DNA from: Pseudoxanthomonas beigongshangi
GTDB lineage: Bacteria; Pseudomonadota; Gammaproteobacteria; Xanthomonadales; Xanthomonadaceae
Direction: 5' to 3'
DNA: 64,000 nucleotides
Assembly: GCF_016820515.1 (NCBI RefSeq)
Contig: NZ_JADHDV010000010.1
Coordinates: 94,851 to 158,850, forward strand
The notes below the pieces were generated by a model. It had not been told where the DNA came from, did no database searches, and saw only the letters and a list, made by a program, of their open reading frames with translations. Both the position numbers and the translations under genes were made by a program. Shown here piece after piece: positions 26,640 through 35,500 of this stretch. Positions within the stretch are counted from its first letter, which is position 1; each line of letters starts with the position of its first letter.

Positions 26640-27235
26640 CCATCCTTTCGGCCGCACTGCTGTTGTTCCTGATCCTGGACCCGCTGGGCAACATCCCGGT
26701 GTTCCTGAGCGTGCTCAAACCACTGACGCCGCAGCGCCAGCGGGTCGTGCTGGCCCGCGAACTGCTGATCGCGCTGGCCGTGCTGATGATGTTCCTGTGG
26801 GGCGGCAAGTATTTCCTGGAAATGATGCACCTGCGGCAGGAGTCGGTGGCGATCGCCGGCGGCATCGTGCTGTTCCTGATCGGCATCCGCATGATCTTCC
26901 CGCGGCCGGAAGGCCTGATGGGGGAAATCCCCGGCGGCGAGCCCTTCATCGTGCCGCTGGCCATCCCGCTGGTGGCCGGCCCGTCCGGCATGGCGGCGGT
27001 GATGCTGATGGGCAGCAACGAGCCGGCCCGGCTGGCGGACTGGAGCCTGGCCCTCATCCTGGCCTGGGGCGCGACCTCGGCGATCCTTTTCTCCGCCACA
27101 CTGCTCTACAAATGGCTTGGCCGGCGCGTCCTGACCGCGGTCGAACGCCTGATGGGCATGCTGCTGGTGGCCCTTTCCGTGCAGATGTTCCTGGACGGCA
27201 TCGGGACCTACCTCAAGCTGCCGCCGAGCATCTGA
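26636..27235 (+). CDS. MarC/YchE-family integral membrane protein
   Basis: This 199-residue protein has six predicted membrane helices and the family segments LLLFLILDPLGNIPVFLSVLK, GGIVLFLIGIRMIF, FIVPLAIPLVAGPSGMAAV and MGMLLVALSVQMFLDGI. E. coli YhgN and YchE belong here; the transported substrate is unknown, and a link to multiple antibiotic resistance was withdrawn. It is coupled to the SDR gene by ATGA. A potential transcript is grxD-SDR-marC. Confidence 0.9.
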   Translation: MTILSAALLLFLILDPLGNIPVFLSVLKPLTPQRQRVVLARELLIALAVLMMFLWGGKYFLEMMHLRQESVAIAGGIVLFLIGIRMIFPRPEGLMGEIPGGEPFIVPLAIPLVAGPSGMAAVMLMGSNEPARLADWSLALILAWGATSAILFSATLLYKWLGRRVLTAVERLMGMLLVALSVQMFLDGIGTYLKLPPSI

Positions 27236-27269
27236 GCCGGCGCCGGGAAAAAGTGCTGCAGCGCGGAAT

Positions 27270-27293
27270 TTTTGTCACGCGGCGGTCACAAAA
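27270..27293. promoter_or_regulatory. Palindromic site upstream of the Oar-like receptor gene
   Basis: The half-sites TTTTGTCAC (27270-27278) and GTCACAAAA (27285-27293) form an inverted repeat with one mismatch in the 222-base leader. About 15 bases further on is a direct repeat, TTAACC, seen twice within 20 bases. The palindrome resembles a CRP/Clp half-site (TGTGA) but its spacing is two bases too long, so the regulator is uncertain. Confidence 0.35.
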
Positions 27294-27457
27294 TGGTCCT
27301 ATCGTGTTAACCTGTTATTAACCAACGCGGCCGTTCCGCGTAGGCTCAGGGAACCCTAGAAATGCCCCCCACGACCCGCCGAGAGGTGGGCCGCCTGCGC
27401 GTCCGCATTCAGCCAGCCAGTTTCGCAACGCCAATTCCCGTACCGAGGCTCATACCC

Positions 27458-30400
27458 ATGAATCAATCCCGTTGTCTCCGGATGTCCAAGCTCACCCTTG
27501 GCCTCGTCGCCGCGCTCGCGGCCGCCCCGGTCTTCGCCCAGAGCACCTCCGCCGGCGTCGGCGGCGTGGTCACCGGCGCCGATGGCCAGCCCGTCACCGG
27601 TGCCGAGGTGGTCATCACCCACGTCGAATCCGGCACGACCAGCCGCGTCACCACCGACGCCAGCGGCCGTTACAGCGCCCGCGGCCTGCGCGTGGGCGGC
27701 CCGTACCAGATCACCGTGACCAAGTCCGGCTCCGGTACCAAGACCGAAGACAACGTCTACCTGAACCTCAACCAGGTCAACACGGTCAATGCCGCGCTGA
27801 CCGGCGATGCCACCACCACCCTCGAGACCGTCACCGCGGTCGGCGTGGCGGGCGGCTCGGAAGTGTTCAGCGCCACCAAGATGGGCACCGGTTCCAACAT
27901 CAACCGCGAGAGCATCGAAGCGCTGCCGTCGGCGAACCGCAACATCCAGGACTACATCCGCCTGGATCCGCGCATCTCGCAGGTCAGCAAGGCGGACGGC
28001 GCGATCTCCGCCGGCGGCCAGAACACCCGCTACAACGCCATCCGCATCGACGGCGTCAGTGTCGCCGACCCGTTCGGCCTGGAATCCAACAACCTGCCGA
28101 CCGAGCGCCAGCCGGTCTCGATGGACGCCATCGAGGAAATCAACATCGATCTGGCCAACTACGACGTGACCATCGTCGGCGGCACCGGCGCGGTGATCAA
28201 CGCGGTCACCAAGTCGGGTACCAATGAATTCCACGGCACCGTCTACGGCACCTACCGCGACAAGAGTTGGGTGCGCGAGGAACTGGAAGGCGTCAAGTTC
28301 AACGGCTTCGACGACGAAATGACCTACGGCGCCACCTTCGGCGGCCCGATCGTCAAGGACAAGCTGTTCTTCTTCGCCAACTACGAGAAGTACGAGCGCA
28401 GCGCGCCGGGCACCAGCCTGACCAACACCCCTTACGGCACCGGCAACATCACCGACGCCGACATCGCCGACATCGTTTCGGCGGCTAACGGCCACGGCAT
28501 CAGCGCGGGCGGCTTCTCGCTGCCGGGCACCAACAAGACCGAGATCGAAGAGTACGCGCTGAAGCTGGACTGGAACATCAACGAAAGCCATCGCGCCGCC
28601 CTGCGCTACAGCAAGCTGGAGCAGAGCGTCCTGCGCTTCCCGGAAATCGACAACAACAGCGTTTCGCTGAGCAGCTTCTGGTACGCGTTGCCGAAGACCT
28701 TCGAAAGCTACGTCGGTGAACTGTTCAGCGATTGGAACGAGAATTTCTCCACCGAGTTCAAGGTCGGTTACAAGGACTACTCGGCGGTGCGCAGCACGTT
28801 CTCGAACCTGCCGCAGATCGAAGTCCGCGGTTTTGGCTCCAACGGCCAGTCGTCGGTGTTCCTGGGCACCGAGATCAACAGCCACGTCAACATCATCGAG
28901 ACCAAGGAAACGACCGCTTTCGGTGCGGCCAACTGGTACATCGGTGACCACACCGTGAAGTTCGGCTTCGACTACTCGAAGAACGACATCCTGAACTTCT
29001 ACGGCCGCGCGGTGAATGGCGTCTACACCTTCGCCGATATCGATGCCTTCCGTGCCGGCACGCCGAACAACTACCAGATCCGCGCCCCGCGTCCGGGCGG
29101 CAGCATCAACGACATCCCGGCCGAGTACACCCTGAAGAACGTCGGCCTGTTCGCGCAGGACACCTGGGCGGTCAACTACAACCTGACCCTGACCTTCGGC
29201 CTGCGCGTCGACATCCCGGACTTCAGCGACCAGCGCCTGTACAACCCGCTGATCGAGCAGACCTACGGCTACGACAACACCCAGACCGTCGACGACAAGC
29301 TGGTGCAGCCGCGCTTCGGCTTCAACTACACCTTCGACAGCGACCGTCCGACCCAGCTGCGCGGTGGCGTGGGCCTGTTCGGTGGCGCCGCCCCGAACGT
29401 GTGGCTGGCCGGCACCTACCAGAACACCGGCCTGAACTACGTCGAATACAGCTGCTCCGGCGCCCAGGCCCCGGTGTTCTCGCCGAGCCCGGCGCCGAAC
29501 ATCCCCGACAACTGCCTGGCCGGCAACGCGCGCGCCAACGTCGACATCGTCGAGCCCGGCCTGAAGCTGCCGTCGGTGTGGAAGGCGAACATCGCCCTGG
29601 ATCACGAACTGCCGTGGTACGGCATCGTCGCCTCGGCCGAGCTGCTGTTCACCAAGGTCAATGACGGTATCGTGGTGGACCGCCTGGACATGTACAACGC
29701 CGCCGGCCAGGGCCCGACCGCCTACGGTCAGGATGGTCGCCCGATTTTCTGGGACGCCAACGGTCTGAACCCGGCCAATGCCCATGCCACCCGCGGCATC
29801 GTGTACGGCACCAACAACGTCAACCCGAAGGCCAACCGCCCGGCCGGCATCGGCGACGTGATGCTCCTGCGCAATACCGACGAGGGCAAGAGCCGCCAGT
29901 ACACCTTCGGCCTGAACAAGCCGATGCTCAACGACTGGTCCTGGTCGCTGGCCTACACCTACACCAAGGCCACCGAAGTCAGCCCGCTGACCAGCTCGCA
30001 GAACACCTCGAACTGGGGCAGCACCCTGATCGGTGCGGTCAATGGCGATACCGCGTGGGACTCGCGCTATGCCATCCGCGACCGCATCACCGGTACCGTG
30101 GAGTGGAAGCACCAGTTCTTCGGTGACTACGACACCCGCATCGGCCTGTTCTACGAAGGCCGCACCGGTCGTCCGTACAGCTACATCTACTACAACGATT
30201 TGAACGGCGACAGTAACCCGACCACCAGCACCAGCAACGCCGGTCTGTTCAACGACCTGTTCTACGTGCCGGCGGCCCCGGGCGACGTGCTGTTCACCGG
30301 CGGCGCCCAGATGGAGCAGGCGTTCTTCGACTGGCTGGGCAAGAACCCGGAACTGCAGAAGTATCGCGGCCAGATCGCGCCGGCCAATGCGTTCCGCGCC

Positions 30401-30718
30401 AAGTGGGTCAACAGCTTTGACGTGCGCTTCAGCCAGGAACTGCCGGGCTTCATGAAGGGCCACAAGACCGAGCTGTCGCTGGACATCATGAACATCGGCA
30501 ACCTGCTGAACAAGAAGTGGGGCCTGATCGACGACTACGGTTTCAACTCGACCCGCCGCGTGGCCAGCTACGCCGGTATCGATCCGGCCACCGGCAAGTA
30601 CGTCTACCACTTCAGCGGCAGCACCGACAGCTCGCAGATCCAGGAAAACAACAACGACAAGGGCAACACCGGCGTGTCGCGCTGGTCGGTCATGTTGGGC
30701 CTGAAGTACAAGTTCTAA
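27458..30718 (+). CDS. Oar-like TonB-dependent outer-membrane receptor
   Basis: This 1086-residue outer-membrane protein has a signal peptide to about Ala27-Gln28. A carboxypeptidase-regulatory-like Ig domain follows (about 30-110: GVGGVVTGADGQPVTGAEVVI, SGRYSARGL). Next come a plug domain (ESIEALPSANRNIQDYIRLDPR, IRIDGVSVADPFG, VTKSGTNEFHGTVYGTYRDKSW) and a 22-strand barrel ending in aromatic-rich KYKF. The fold matches Oar/OmpA-related receptors abundant in Lysobacter and Xanthomonas; the ligand is unknown. GAGG precedes ATG 27458, and an intrinsic terminator follows the stop. It stands alone, with no sigma/anti-sigma pair beside it. Confidence 0.92.
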   Translation: MNQSRCLRMSKLTLGLVAALAAAPVFAQSTSAGVGGVVTGADGQPVTGAEVVITHVESGTTSRVTTDASGRYSARGLRVGGPYQITVTKSGSGTKTEDNVYLNLNQVNTVNAALTGDATTTLETVTAVGVAGGSEVFSATKMGTGSNINRESIEALPSANRNIQDYIRLDPRISQVSKADGAISAGGQNTRYNAIRIDGVSVADPFGLESNNLPTERQPVSMDAIEEINIDLANYDVTIVGGTGAVINAVTKSGTNEFHGTVYGTYRDKSWVREELEGVKFNGFDDEMTYGATFGGPIVKDKLFFFANYEKYERSAPGTSLTNTPYGTGNITDADIADIVSAANGHGISAGGFSLPGTNKTEIEEYALKLDWNINESHRAALRYSKLEQSVLRFPEIDNNSVSLSSFWYALPKTFESYVGELFSDWNENFSTEFKVGYKDYSAVRSTFSNLPQIEVRGFGSNGQSSVFLGTEINSHVNIIETKETTAFGAANWYIGDHTVKFGFDYSKNDILNFYGRAVNGVYTFADIDAFRAGTPNNYQIRAPRPGGSINDIPAEYTLKNVGLFAQDTWAVNYNLTLTFGLRVDIPDFSDQRLYNPLIEQTYGYDNTQTVDDKLVQPRFGFNYTFDSDRPTQLRGGVGLFGGAAPNVWLAGTYQNTGLNYVEYSCSGAQAPVFSPSPAPNIPDNCLAGNARANVDIVEPGLKLPSVWKANIALDHELPWYGIVASAELLFTKVNDGIVVDRLDMYNAAGQGPTAYGQDGRPIFWDANGLNPANAHATRGIVYGTNNVNPKANRPAGIGDVMLLRNTDEGKSRQYTFGLNKPMLNDWSWSLAYTYTKATEVSPLTSSQNTSNWGSTLIGAVNGDTAWDSRYAIRDRITGTVEWKHQFFGDYDTRIGLFYEGRTGRPYSYIYYNDLNGDSNPTTSTSNAGLFNDLFYVPAAPGDVLFTGGAQMEQAFFDWLGKNPELQKYRGQIAPANAFRAKWVNSFDVRFSQELPGFMKGHKTELSLDIMNIGNLLNKKWGLIDDYGFNSTRRVASYAGIDPATGKYVYHFSGSTDSSQIQENNNDKGNTGVSRWSVMLGLKYKF

Positions 30719-30741
30719 GCCGCAAGGCCAGGGAACACCAG

Positions 30742-30771
30742 AAACGGCCGGGGCAACCCGGCCGTTTTTTT
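30742..30771 (+). terminator. Intrinsic terminator of the Oar-like receptor gene
   Basis: The stem AACGGCCGGG pairs with CCCGGCCGTT around a short loop, and seven T residues follow. It lies 24 bases after the stop codon. Confidence 0.9.
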
Positions 30772-30846
30772 ATGGGAATGCCTTGAGCGCGGGACTGCGC
30801 TAAAGTCATCGGGTCATGACACGAAAAAACGACGGGAAACAAACAT

Positions 30847-32229
30847 ATGAGTGAAGCGCCATCGAGGGCGTTGCCGGTACAGAACGCGCAGATCCACCCC
30901 CGCGGGGCGCTGGATGTGCTGTCCCGGGCCGAAGTGGCCCGCCTGCGCGACGCTTCGGCGGGCGGCATGCACGACCTGCTGCGCCGCTGCGCGCTGGCCG
31001 TCCTGACCAGCGGCAGCGCGTCGGACGACCCGCGCGCCGCCCGCGACCTGTACCCGGATTTCGACATCCAGGTGCTGCAGCAGGACCGTGGCGTCCGCAT
31101 CGATCTGTTCAATGCGCCGGCGATGGCCTTCGTCGACGGCGAGATCATCCGGGGCGTGGCCGAACTGCTGTTCGCGGTGGTTCGCGACCTGGCCTACACC
31201 GCCATCGAGTTGGGGCCGGATTGCAAGGACGACCTGGACACCTCCTCGGGCATCACCAACGCGGTGTTCGGACTGCTGCGCAATGCGCGCATCCTGCGCC
31301 CGGCCGACCCGAACCTGGTGGTGTGCTGGGGCGGCCACTCGATCTCGCGCGATGAATACCTGTACACCAAGCAGGTCGGCTACGAGCTGGGCCTGCGCGG
31401 GCTGGACATCTGCACCGGCTGCGGTCCGGGCGCGATGAAGGGGCCGATGAAGGGCGCCACCATCGCCCACGCCAAGCAGCGCCGCCGCACCACGCGCTAC
31501 ATCGGCATCACCGAGCCGGGCATCATCGCCGCGGAATCGCCGAATCCGATCGTCAACCACCTGGTGATCATGCCGGACATCGAGAAGCGCCTGGAGGCGT
31601 TCGTGCGCATCGGCCACGGCATCATCGTGTTCCCCGGCGGCGTCGGTACGGCGGAGGAAATCCTCTATCTGCTGGGCATCCTGCTGCGCGAGGAAAACGC
31701 CGAACTGCCGTTCCCGCTGATCCTGACCGGACCGACCATCGCCGCGCCGTACTTCGAGCAGATCGATCAGTTCATTCGCCTGACCCTGGGGGAAGAAGCG
31801 ACCCGGCGCTACGAAATCATCATCGGTGACCCGGTCGCGGTGGCGAAGAAGATGGGCGCCGGCATCCGCAAGGTGCGCGAGTACCGCATCCAGCAGAAGG
31901 ACTCGTTCTTCTTCAACTGGGCGGTGGATATCCCGGGCGATTTCCAGCAGCCGTTCGTGCCCAGCCACGAAGCGATGGCCGCGCTGGATCTGCACCATGG
32001 TCGCCCCGCGCACGCGCTGGCGGCGGACCTGCGCCGCGCGTTCTCCGGCATCGTCGCCGGCAACGTCAAGGAAGACGGCATGCGCCGGATCGAGGAGTTC
32101 GGTCCGTTCGAGATCCATGGCGACGCCGACATGATGCAGGCGCTGGACGCGCTCCTGCGCGCCTTCGTCGAGCAGCGGCGCATGAAGATCGCCGGCGAGT
32201 ACAAGCCCTGCTACCGGGTGCTGACCTGA
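30847..32229 (+). CDS. ppnN: Nucleotide 5'-monophosphate nucleosidase PpnN (LOG family)
   Basis: This 460-residue protein matches E. coli PpnN (YgdH, 454 residues). An N-terminal DUF4478-type domain (1-145) precedes the lysine-decarboxylase-like Rossmann domain with PGGVGTAEE at 263-271 and CGPGAMKGPMKGA. A C-terminal DUF3412-type domain follows (QQKDSFFFNWAVDIP to KPCYRVLT). PpnN cleaves purine nucleotides, preferentially GMP, into base and ribose-5-phosphate and is activated by (p)ppGpp. Its 3' end overlaps the convergent kinase gene by 19 bases. Confidence 0.93.
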   Translation: MSEAPSRALPVQNAQIHPRGALDVLSRAEVARLRDASAGGMHDLLRRCALAVLTSGSASDDPRAARDLYPDFDIQVLQQDRGVRIDLFNAPAMAFVDGEIIRGVAELLFAVVRDLAYTAIELGPDCKDDLDTSSGITNAVFGLLRNARILRPADPNLVVCWGGHSISRDEYLYTKQVGYELGLRGLDICTGCGPGAMKGPMKGATIAHAKQRRRTTRYIGITEPGIIAAESPNPIVNHLVIMPDIEKRLEAFVRIGHGIIVFPGGVGTAEEILYLLGILLREENAELPFPLILTGPTIAAPYFEQIDQFIRLTLGEEATRRYEIIIGDPVAVAKKMGAGIRKVREYRIQQKDSFFFNWAVDIPGDFQQPFVPSHEAMAALDLHHGRPAHALAADLRRAFSGIVAGNVKEDGMRRIEEFGPFEIHGDADMMQALDALLRAFVEQRRMKIAGEYKPCYRVLT

Positions 32230-33296
32230 TCAGGCCCATCCGGGAAGGCGGAAAGCGCCGCTTTCCCGGCTTCATTCCCGTCGTCGCGCGGTAGGGTGAT
32301 GACGGCCAGGTAATGGCCGTCTTCCTGGCGGGTTTCCAGTTGCCCCAGGCCCTGGGTCAGCGCATGGATGCGGGCGCGTACCGAGCTCTGGCCGACCTGG
32401 TGCCCGCGGGTCGGCATCGCCCGTTCCGGGATCGGATTGCGGATGGTGATGACGATGTCGCGCACCGATGCCGCCACGCCGATGTCGAGCGTGCCGCCGG
32501 ACGGACTGGGTTCGATGCCGTGGCGGATGGCGTTCTCCACCAGCGGCTGGATGGACAGGGTAGGAACCCTCACCTCCGGCACGGTGTCGGGCAGGTCCCA
32601 GCGTGCGTGCAGGCGTTCGCCGAAGCGCAGGCCCTCGATTTCCAGATAGCGCCGGGTCAGCGCCAACTCCTCGGCCAGCGGGATCTCGCGGGGACCGGCC
32701 AGGGCCGCGCGAAACAGATCCGACAGATCCAGCAGCATCCGTTCGGCATCCTGCGGTCGTTGATGGACCAGCGCGGTGGCGGTGTTGAGCGTGTTGAACA
32801 GGAAGTGCGGCCGTATCCGCGCCTGCAGCGCCTCGAGTTCCGCCTGCTTGGCCTTCACCGCCATCTGGCGCGCGCGCCAATGATTCTGGAAGGCGGCCAG
32901 ACCGAGCAGGCCGACGGTGATGGCCACGCCGGTGAAGCGCAGGAACATGTCCTTCCAGTCGTCCTTCAGGCTTGACCATAGATCGCCCAGCAACAACCAG
33001 GTGGCTGCGCAGAACAGCCAGGTGGTCAGTACCAGCAGGCACAGCGCGGTATATGCGACATAGGGCGGACGCAGCCTGCCCAAGGGGCGCCGCAGCAGAT
33101 ACAAGGCACCCAGGGTGGTCAGCGAGATCCATTGGACGACCAGCGAGGTGAGCCCGAAATAGACCCAGGGACTGACGCCTCCGCCCGGTGCCAGGGTCAG
33201 TACCGCTGCGACGCCTTCGCCCGCGAGCACGACCCAGATGATGGCGGGGGCCTGCCAGAGGGCATCGAGTGGCGCGTTCTGCTGGACTGCCTTCAT
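32211..33296 (-). CDS. LytS/AlgZ(FimS)-type sensor histidine kinase
   Basis: This 361-residue protein has four N-terminal membrane helices (about 15-37, 45-68, 80-103, 119-137) without a large sensor domain. A His_kinase domain follows with RIRPHFLFNTLNTATALV, phospho-acceptor His164, and a HATPase with LSIQPLVENAIRHGIEPS and RARIHALTQGLG. This matches the His_kinase/LytS family to which AlgZ/FimS belongs. No response regulator is adjacent: the downstream neighbour is convergent ppnN, with a 19-base overlap. The upstream neighbour, 161 bases away and divergent, is the minor pilin operon. FimS with AlgR activates the equivalent operon in Pseudomonas aeruginosa, so a role in pilus control is likely but inferred. 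Confidence 0.85.
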   Translation of the reverse strand: MKAVQQNAPLDALWQAPAIIWVVLAGEGVAAVLTLAPGGGVSPWVYFGLTSLVVQWISLTTLGALYLLRRPLGRLRPPYVAYTALCLLVLTTWLFCAATWLLLGDLWSSLKDDWKDMFLRFTGVAITVGLLGLAAFQNHWRARQMAVKAKQAELEALQARIRPHFLFNTLNTATALVHQRPQDAERMLLDLSDLFRAALAGPREIPLAEELALTRRYLEIEGLRFGERLHARWDLPDTVPEVRVPTLSIQPLVENAIRHGIEPSPSGGTLDIGVAASVRDIVITIRNPIPERAMPTRGHQVGQSSVRARIHALTQGLGQLETRQEDGHYLAVITLPRDDGNEAGKAALSAFPDGPDQVSTR

Positions 33297-33457
33297 GGAC
33301 CGGCGAAAAAGGGGAGACCCGGCCGCATGATGCCCGAAGGACCGGCGATTGGCAGCGTCCGCCCGTTGATGCCTTCAACGCCGCCGCCCATCGGCTCCCG
33401 ACTGGCGGTCGCGGCGCACCGGGTCTACGGTGCGCCTGCTCACCGGGGAAGCAACCT

Positions 33458-34015
33458 ATGTCATCTGGATGCAAGCGTGAGGCCCGGAGATGGGCTGGCA
33501 GGGGTGCCGGCCAAGCGGGTTTCAGCCTGATTGAACTGCTCGTGACCGCGGCCGTGCTGGCCATCCTGGCGGCGGTGGCATCGCCGTACCTGCTGGCCGT
33601 GGTCAACAACAACCGGCTGGCCAGCGGGACCAACGAGATCATCGCGGCGTTCCAGCAGGCGCGCATGGAGGCCATCCGGCGCAATGGCAGCGTCTCGGTC
33701 TGCCGGACCACCGACGGCGCCACCTGCGCCAACGATGCCGGCAATTGGGGACGCTGGCTGGTGGTGGTGGCCAGCGACGGCGAGGTGCTTCGCTCGGGAA
33801 CCGCGACCGCTCCGCTGCGCCTGAGCGGCGGGCAGGGAACGATCACCTTCCGTGCCGATGGTCTTGCCCGCACGGGGGGCGCCTTGGTTTCCGCCGACAT
33901 CGTCACCGTCTGCATTCCCACCACGCAACCCGCGGAAAACCGTCGCGTCATCAACATGGGAAGCGGCAGCCGCATTTCCACCTCGTCGAACAATGGCAAC
34001 GGCGTTTGTCCCTGA
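33458..34015 (+). CDS. fimT: GspH/FimT-type minor pilin (FimU position)
   Basis: This 185-residue prepilin has a 21-residue basic leader ending QAG, then FSLIELLVTAAVLAILAAVAS. Peptidase PilD would cleave Gly21-Phe22, leaving Phe1 and Glu5. The C-terminal GspH domain includes ARMEAIRRNGSVSVCR and GNWGRWLVVV. It is the first gene of the fimT-pilV-pilW-pilX-pilY1-pilE operon; in P. aeruginosa the equivalent FimU joins the tip complex that primes pilus assembly. GGGGAAG lies ahead of ATG 33458; upstream in-frame starts would place a long tail before the leader. Confidence 0.92.
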   Translation: MSSGCKREARRWAGRGAGQAGFSLIELLVTAAVLAILAAVASPYLLAVVNNNRLASGTNEIIAAFQQARMEAIRRNGSVSVCRTTDGATCANDAGNWGRWLVVVASDGEVLRSGTATAPLRLSGGQGTITFRADGLARTGGALVSADIVTVCIPTTQPAENRRVINMGSGSRISTSSNNGNGVCP

Positions 34016-34031
34016 AACCATGGGCATTTCC

Positions 34032-34496
34032 ATGAATCGATTGCGTCATGCTTTTCCCGCCAGAACGCAGCAGATCGGCGCGGGCCTGCTGGAAGTGCTG
34101 ATCGCCGTGTTGATTCTCGGGGTCGGCCTGCTTGGCATCGCCGCGATGCAGGCAACCGCCCTGCGCAACAGCCAGAGTTCGCTCGAGCGCAGTCAGGCGA
34201 TCATCCAGACCTACGCCATCCTGGATGCGATGCGGGCCAACATCGACATCGCGCGGATTGGGGGATACAACCTCACCGCGATGACCTGCAATGCCCCCGA
34301 TGCGGGCGCGTCGCTGGCCGCCACCGACCTGCATAACTGGATCGAGTCCCTGCACGCCACGATCGGTGACAACACCTGCGGGCAGATCAACTGCGGTGGC
34401 GTGAGCTGCGAGATCACGGTGCAATGGGATGAATCGCGCAGTGCCCGCGGACAGGAAGAGACCACCCAGCAGGTCACCACGAGGACCCGGCTATGA
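34032..34496 (+). CDS. pilV: Minor pilin PilV
   Basis: This 154-residue prepilin has leader cleavage expected at Gly16-Ala17 (QQIGAGLLEVLIAVLILGVG), keeping Glu at mature position 5. Conserved segments are GVGLLGIAAMQATALRNSQSSLERSQA and MRANIDIAR. Four cysteines cluster around NTCGQINCGGVSCEI. The start is ATG 34032; an ATG 12 bases upstream (34020) is equally possible. It overlaps pilW by four bases. It belongs to the minor pilin tip complex. Confidence 0.9.
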   Translation: MNRLRHAFPARTQQIGAGLLEVLIAVLILGVGLLGIAAMQATALRNSQSSLERSQAIIQTYAILDAMRANIDIARIGGYNLTAMTCNAPDAGASLAATDLHNWIESLHATIGDNTCGQINCGGVSCEITVQWDESRSARGQEETTQQVTTRTRL

Positions 34497-35500
34497 GGCG
34501 CGTGCAACCCCAACGCCGGTTTTCCATCCGCGGACTTTCGCTGGTGGAGTTGATGATCTCCATGCTGCTGGGCATGCTGGTCGCGGGCGCGGCCATCACC
34601 ATCTTCATGAGCAACCGCGAGACCTATCGCGCGACCGACAACCTGGGACGCGTCCAGGAGAATCTTCGCACCTCGTTCGAGCTGATGGCACGCGACGTGC
34701 GCGAAGCCGGCGGCAACCCATGCGCCAACGACCTGCCCATAGCCAATGTGCTGAACGACCCGGCGGCGTCGTGGTGGTCCAACTGGAACGGCGGGCTGAT
34801 CGGTTACGACGGCGGAACCGCGGCCCAGGGACTGAATACCGGTGGTGGCACCGCAGAGCGCGTCGCGGGCACGGATGCGATTGAAATCAAGGCCAGCGTC
34901 GATAGCAGCATCCGGGTGGTGGTCAAGATGCCCGAACCCTCGGCGGACATCGAGGTCAACGCGACCACGGGCCTGCAGAACAACGACGTCATCATGATCT
35001 GCGATTTCAACCAGGCCTCGATCGTCCAGGTCACCCAGACCCCGGCCGGCCTCAAGATCCAGCACAACAGCGGTGCGGGCACACCGGGTAACTGCACCAA
35101 GCACCTGGGTTATCCGGTGGTCTGCACCAATGGTGCGGGCAACAGCCCCTACCTGTATGACCAGAACGCGGTCATCGCCGTGTATCGCGCCATGCAATGG
35201 TACGTCGGCAACAATGCGCGCGGGGGAAGATCGCTGTATCGCCGCACGCTGCGCTTCAACGGGGCCGCGCCCGAGGCCCAGGCCGAGGAAATCGCCGATG
35301 GCGTCACCGACATGCAACTGGAATACCTGGTGCGGGGGGACGATGAATATGTCGATGCGGATCCCAGTCCCGACTGGCCCAATGTGGTCGCGGTCAAGAT
35401 CGTCCTGACCCTGCGAACCAACGAGAACGTCGGCACGGATGGCAACCCGATCAACCGCCGGCTCGAGCATACCGTGGCATTGAGGAACCGCGCGCCATGA
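34493..35500 (+). CDS. pilW: Minor pilin PilW
   Basis: This 335-residue prepilin has a 14-residue leader ending SIRG, then LSLVELMISMLLGMLVAGAAITIFM with Glu at mature +5. The PilW C-terminal domain includes LRTSFELMARDVREAGGNPC and ends VALRNRAP. The ATGA overlaps with both pilV and pilX show one translationally coupled operon. Confidence 0.92.
   Translation: MRRVQPQRRFSIRGLSLVELMISMLLGMLVAGAAITIFMSNRETYRATDNLGRVQENLRTSFELMARDVREAGGNPCANDLPIANVLNDPAASWWSNWNGGLIGYDGGTAAQGLNTGGGTAERVAGTDAIEIKASVDSSIRVVVKMPEPSADIEVNATTGLQNNDVIMICDFNQASIVQVTQTPAGLKIQHNSGAGTPGNCTKHLGYPVVCTNGAGNSPYLYDQNAVIAVYRAMQWYVGNNARGGRSLYRRTLRFNGAAPEAQAEEIADGVTDMQLEYLVRGDDEYVDADPSPDWPNVVAVKIVLTLRTNENVGTDGNPINRRLEHTVALRNRAP

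Noticed and set aside
27356..30610. A 1084-codon open frame on the minus strand, antisense to the Oar-like receptor gene
   Set aside because: Its protein is a low-complexity Val/Arg/Gly/Asp-rich sequence without any family motif. It is the mirror of strongly GC3-biased codons in the real gene.
33297..33457. AlgR-type binding site in the gap between the kinase and fimT
   Set aside because: Only a weak CCGTTGATG match was seen, not good enough to list.
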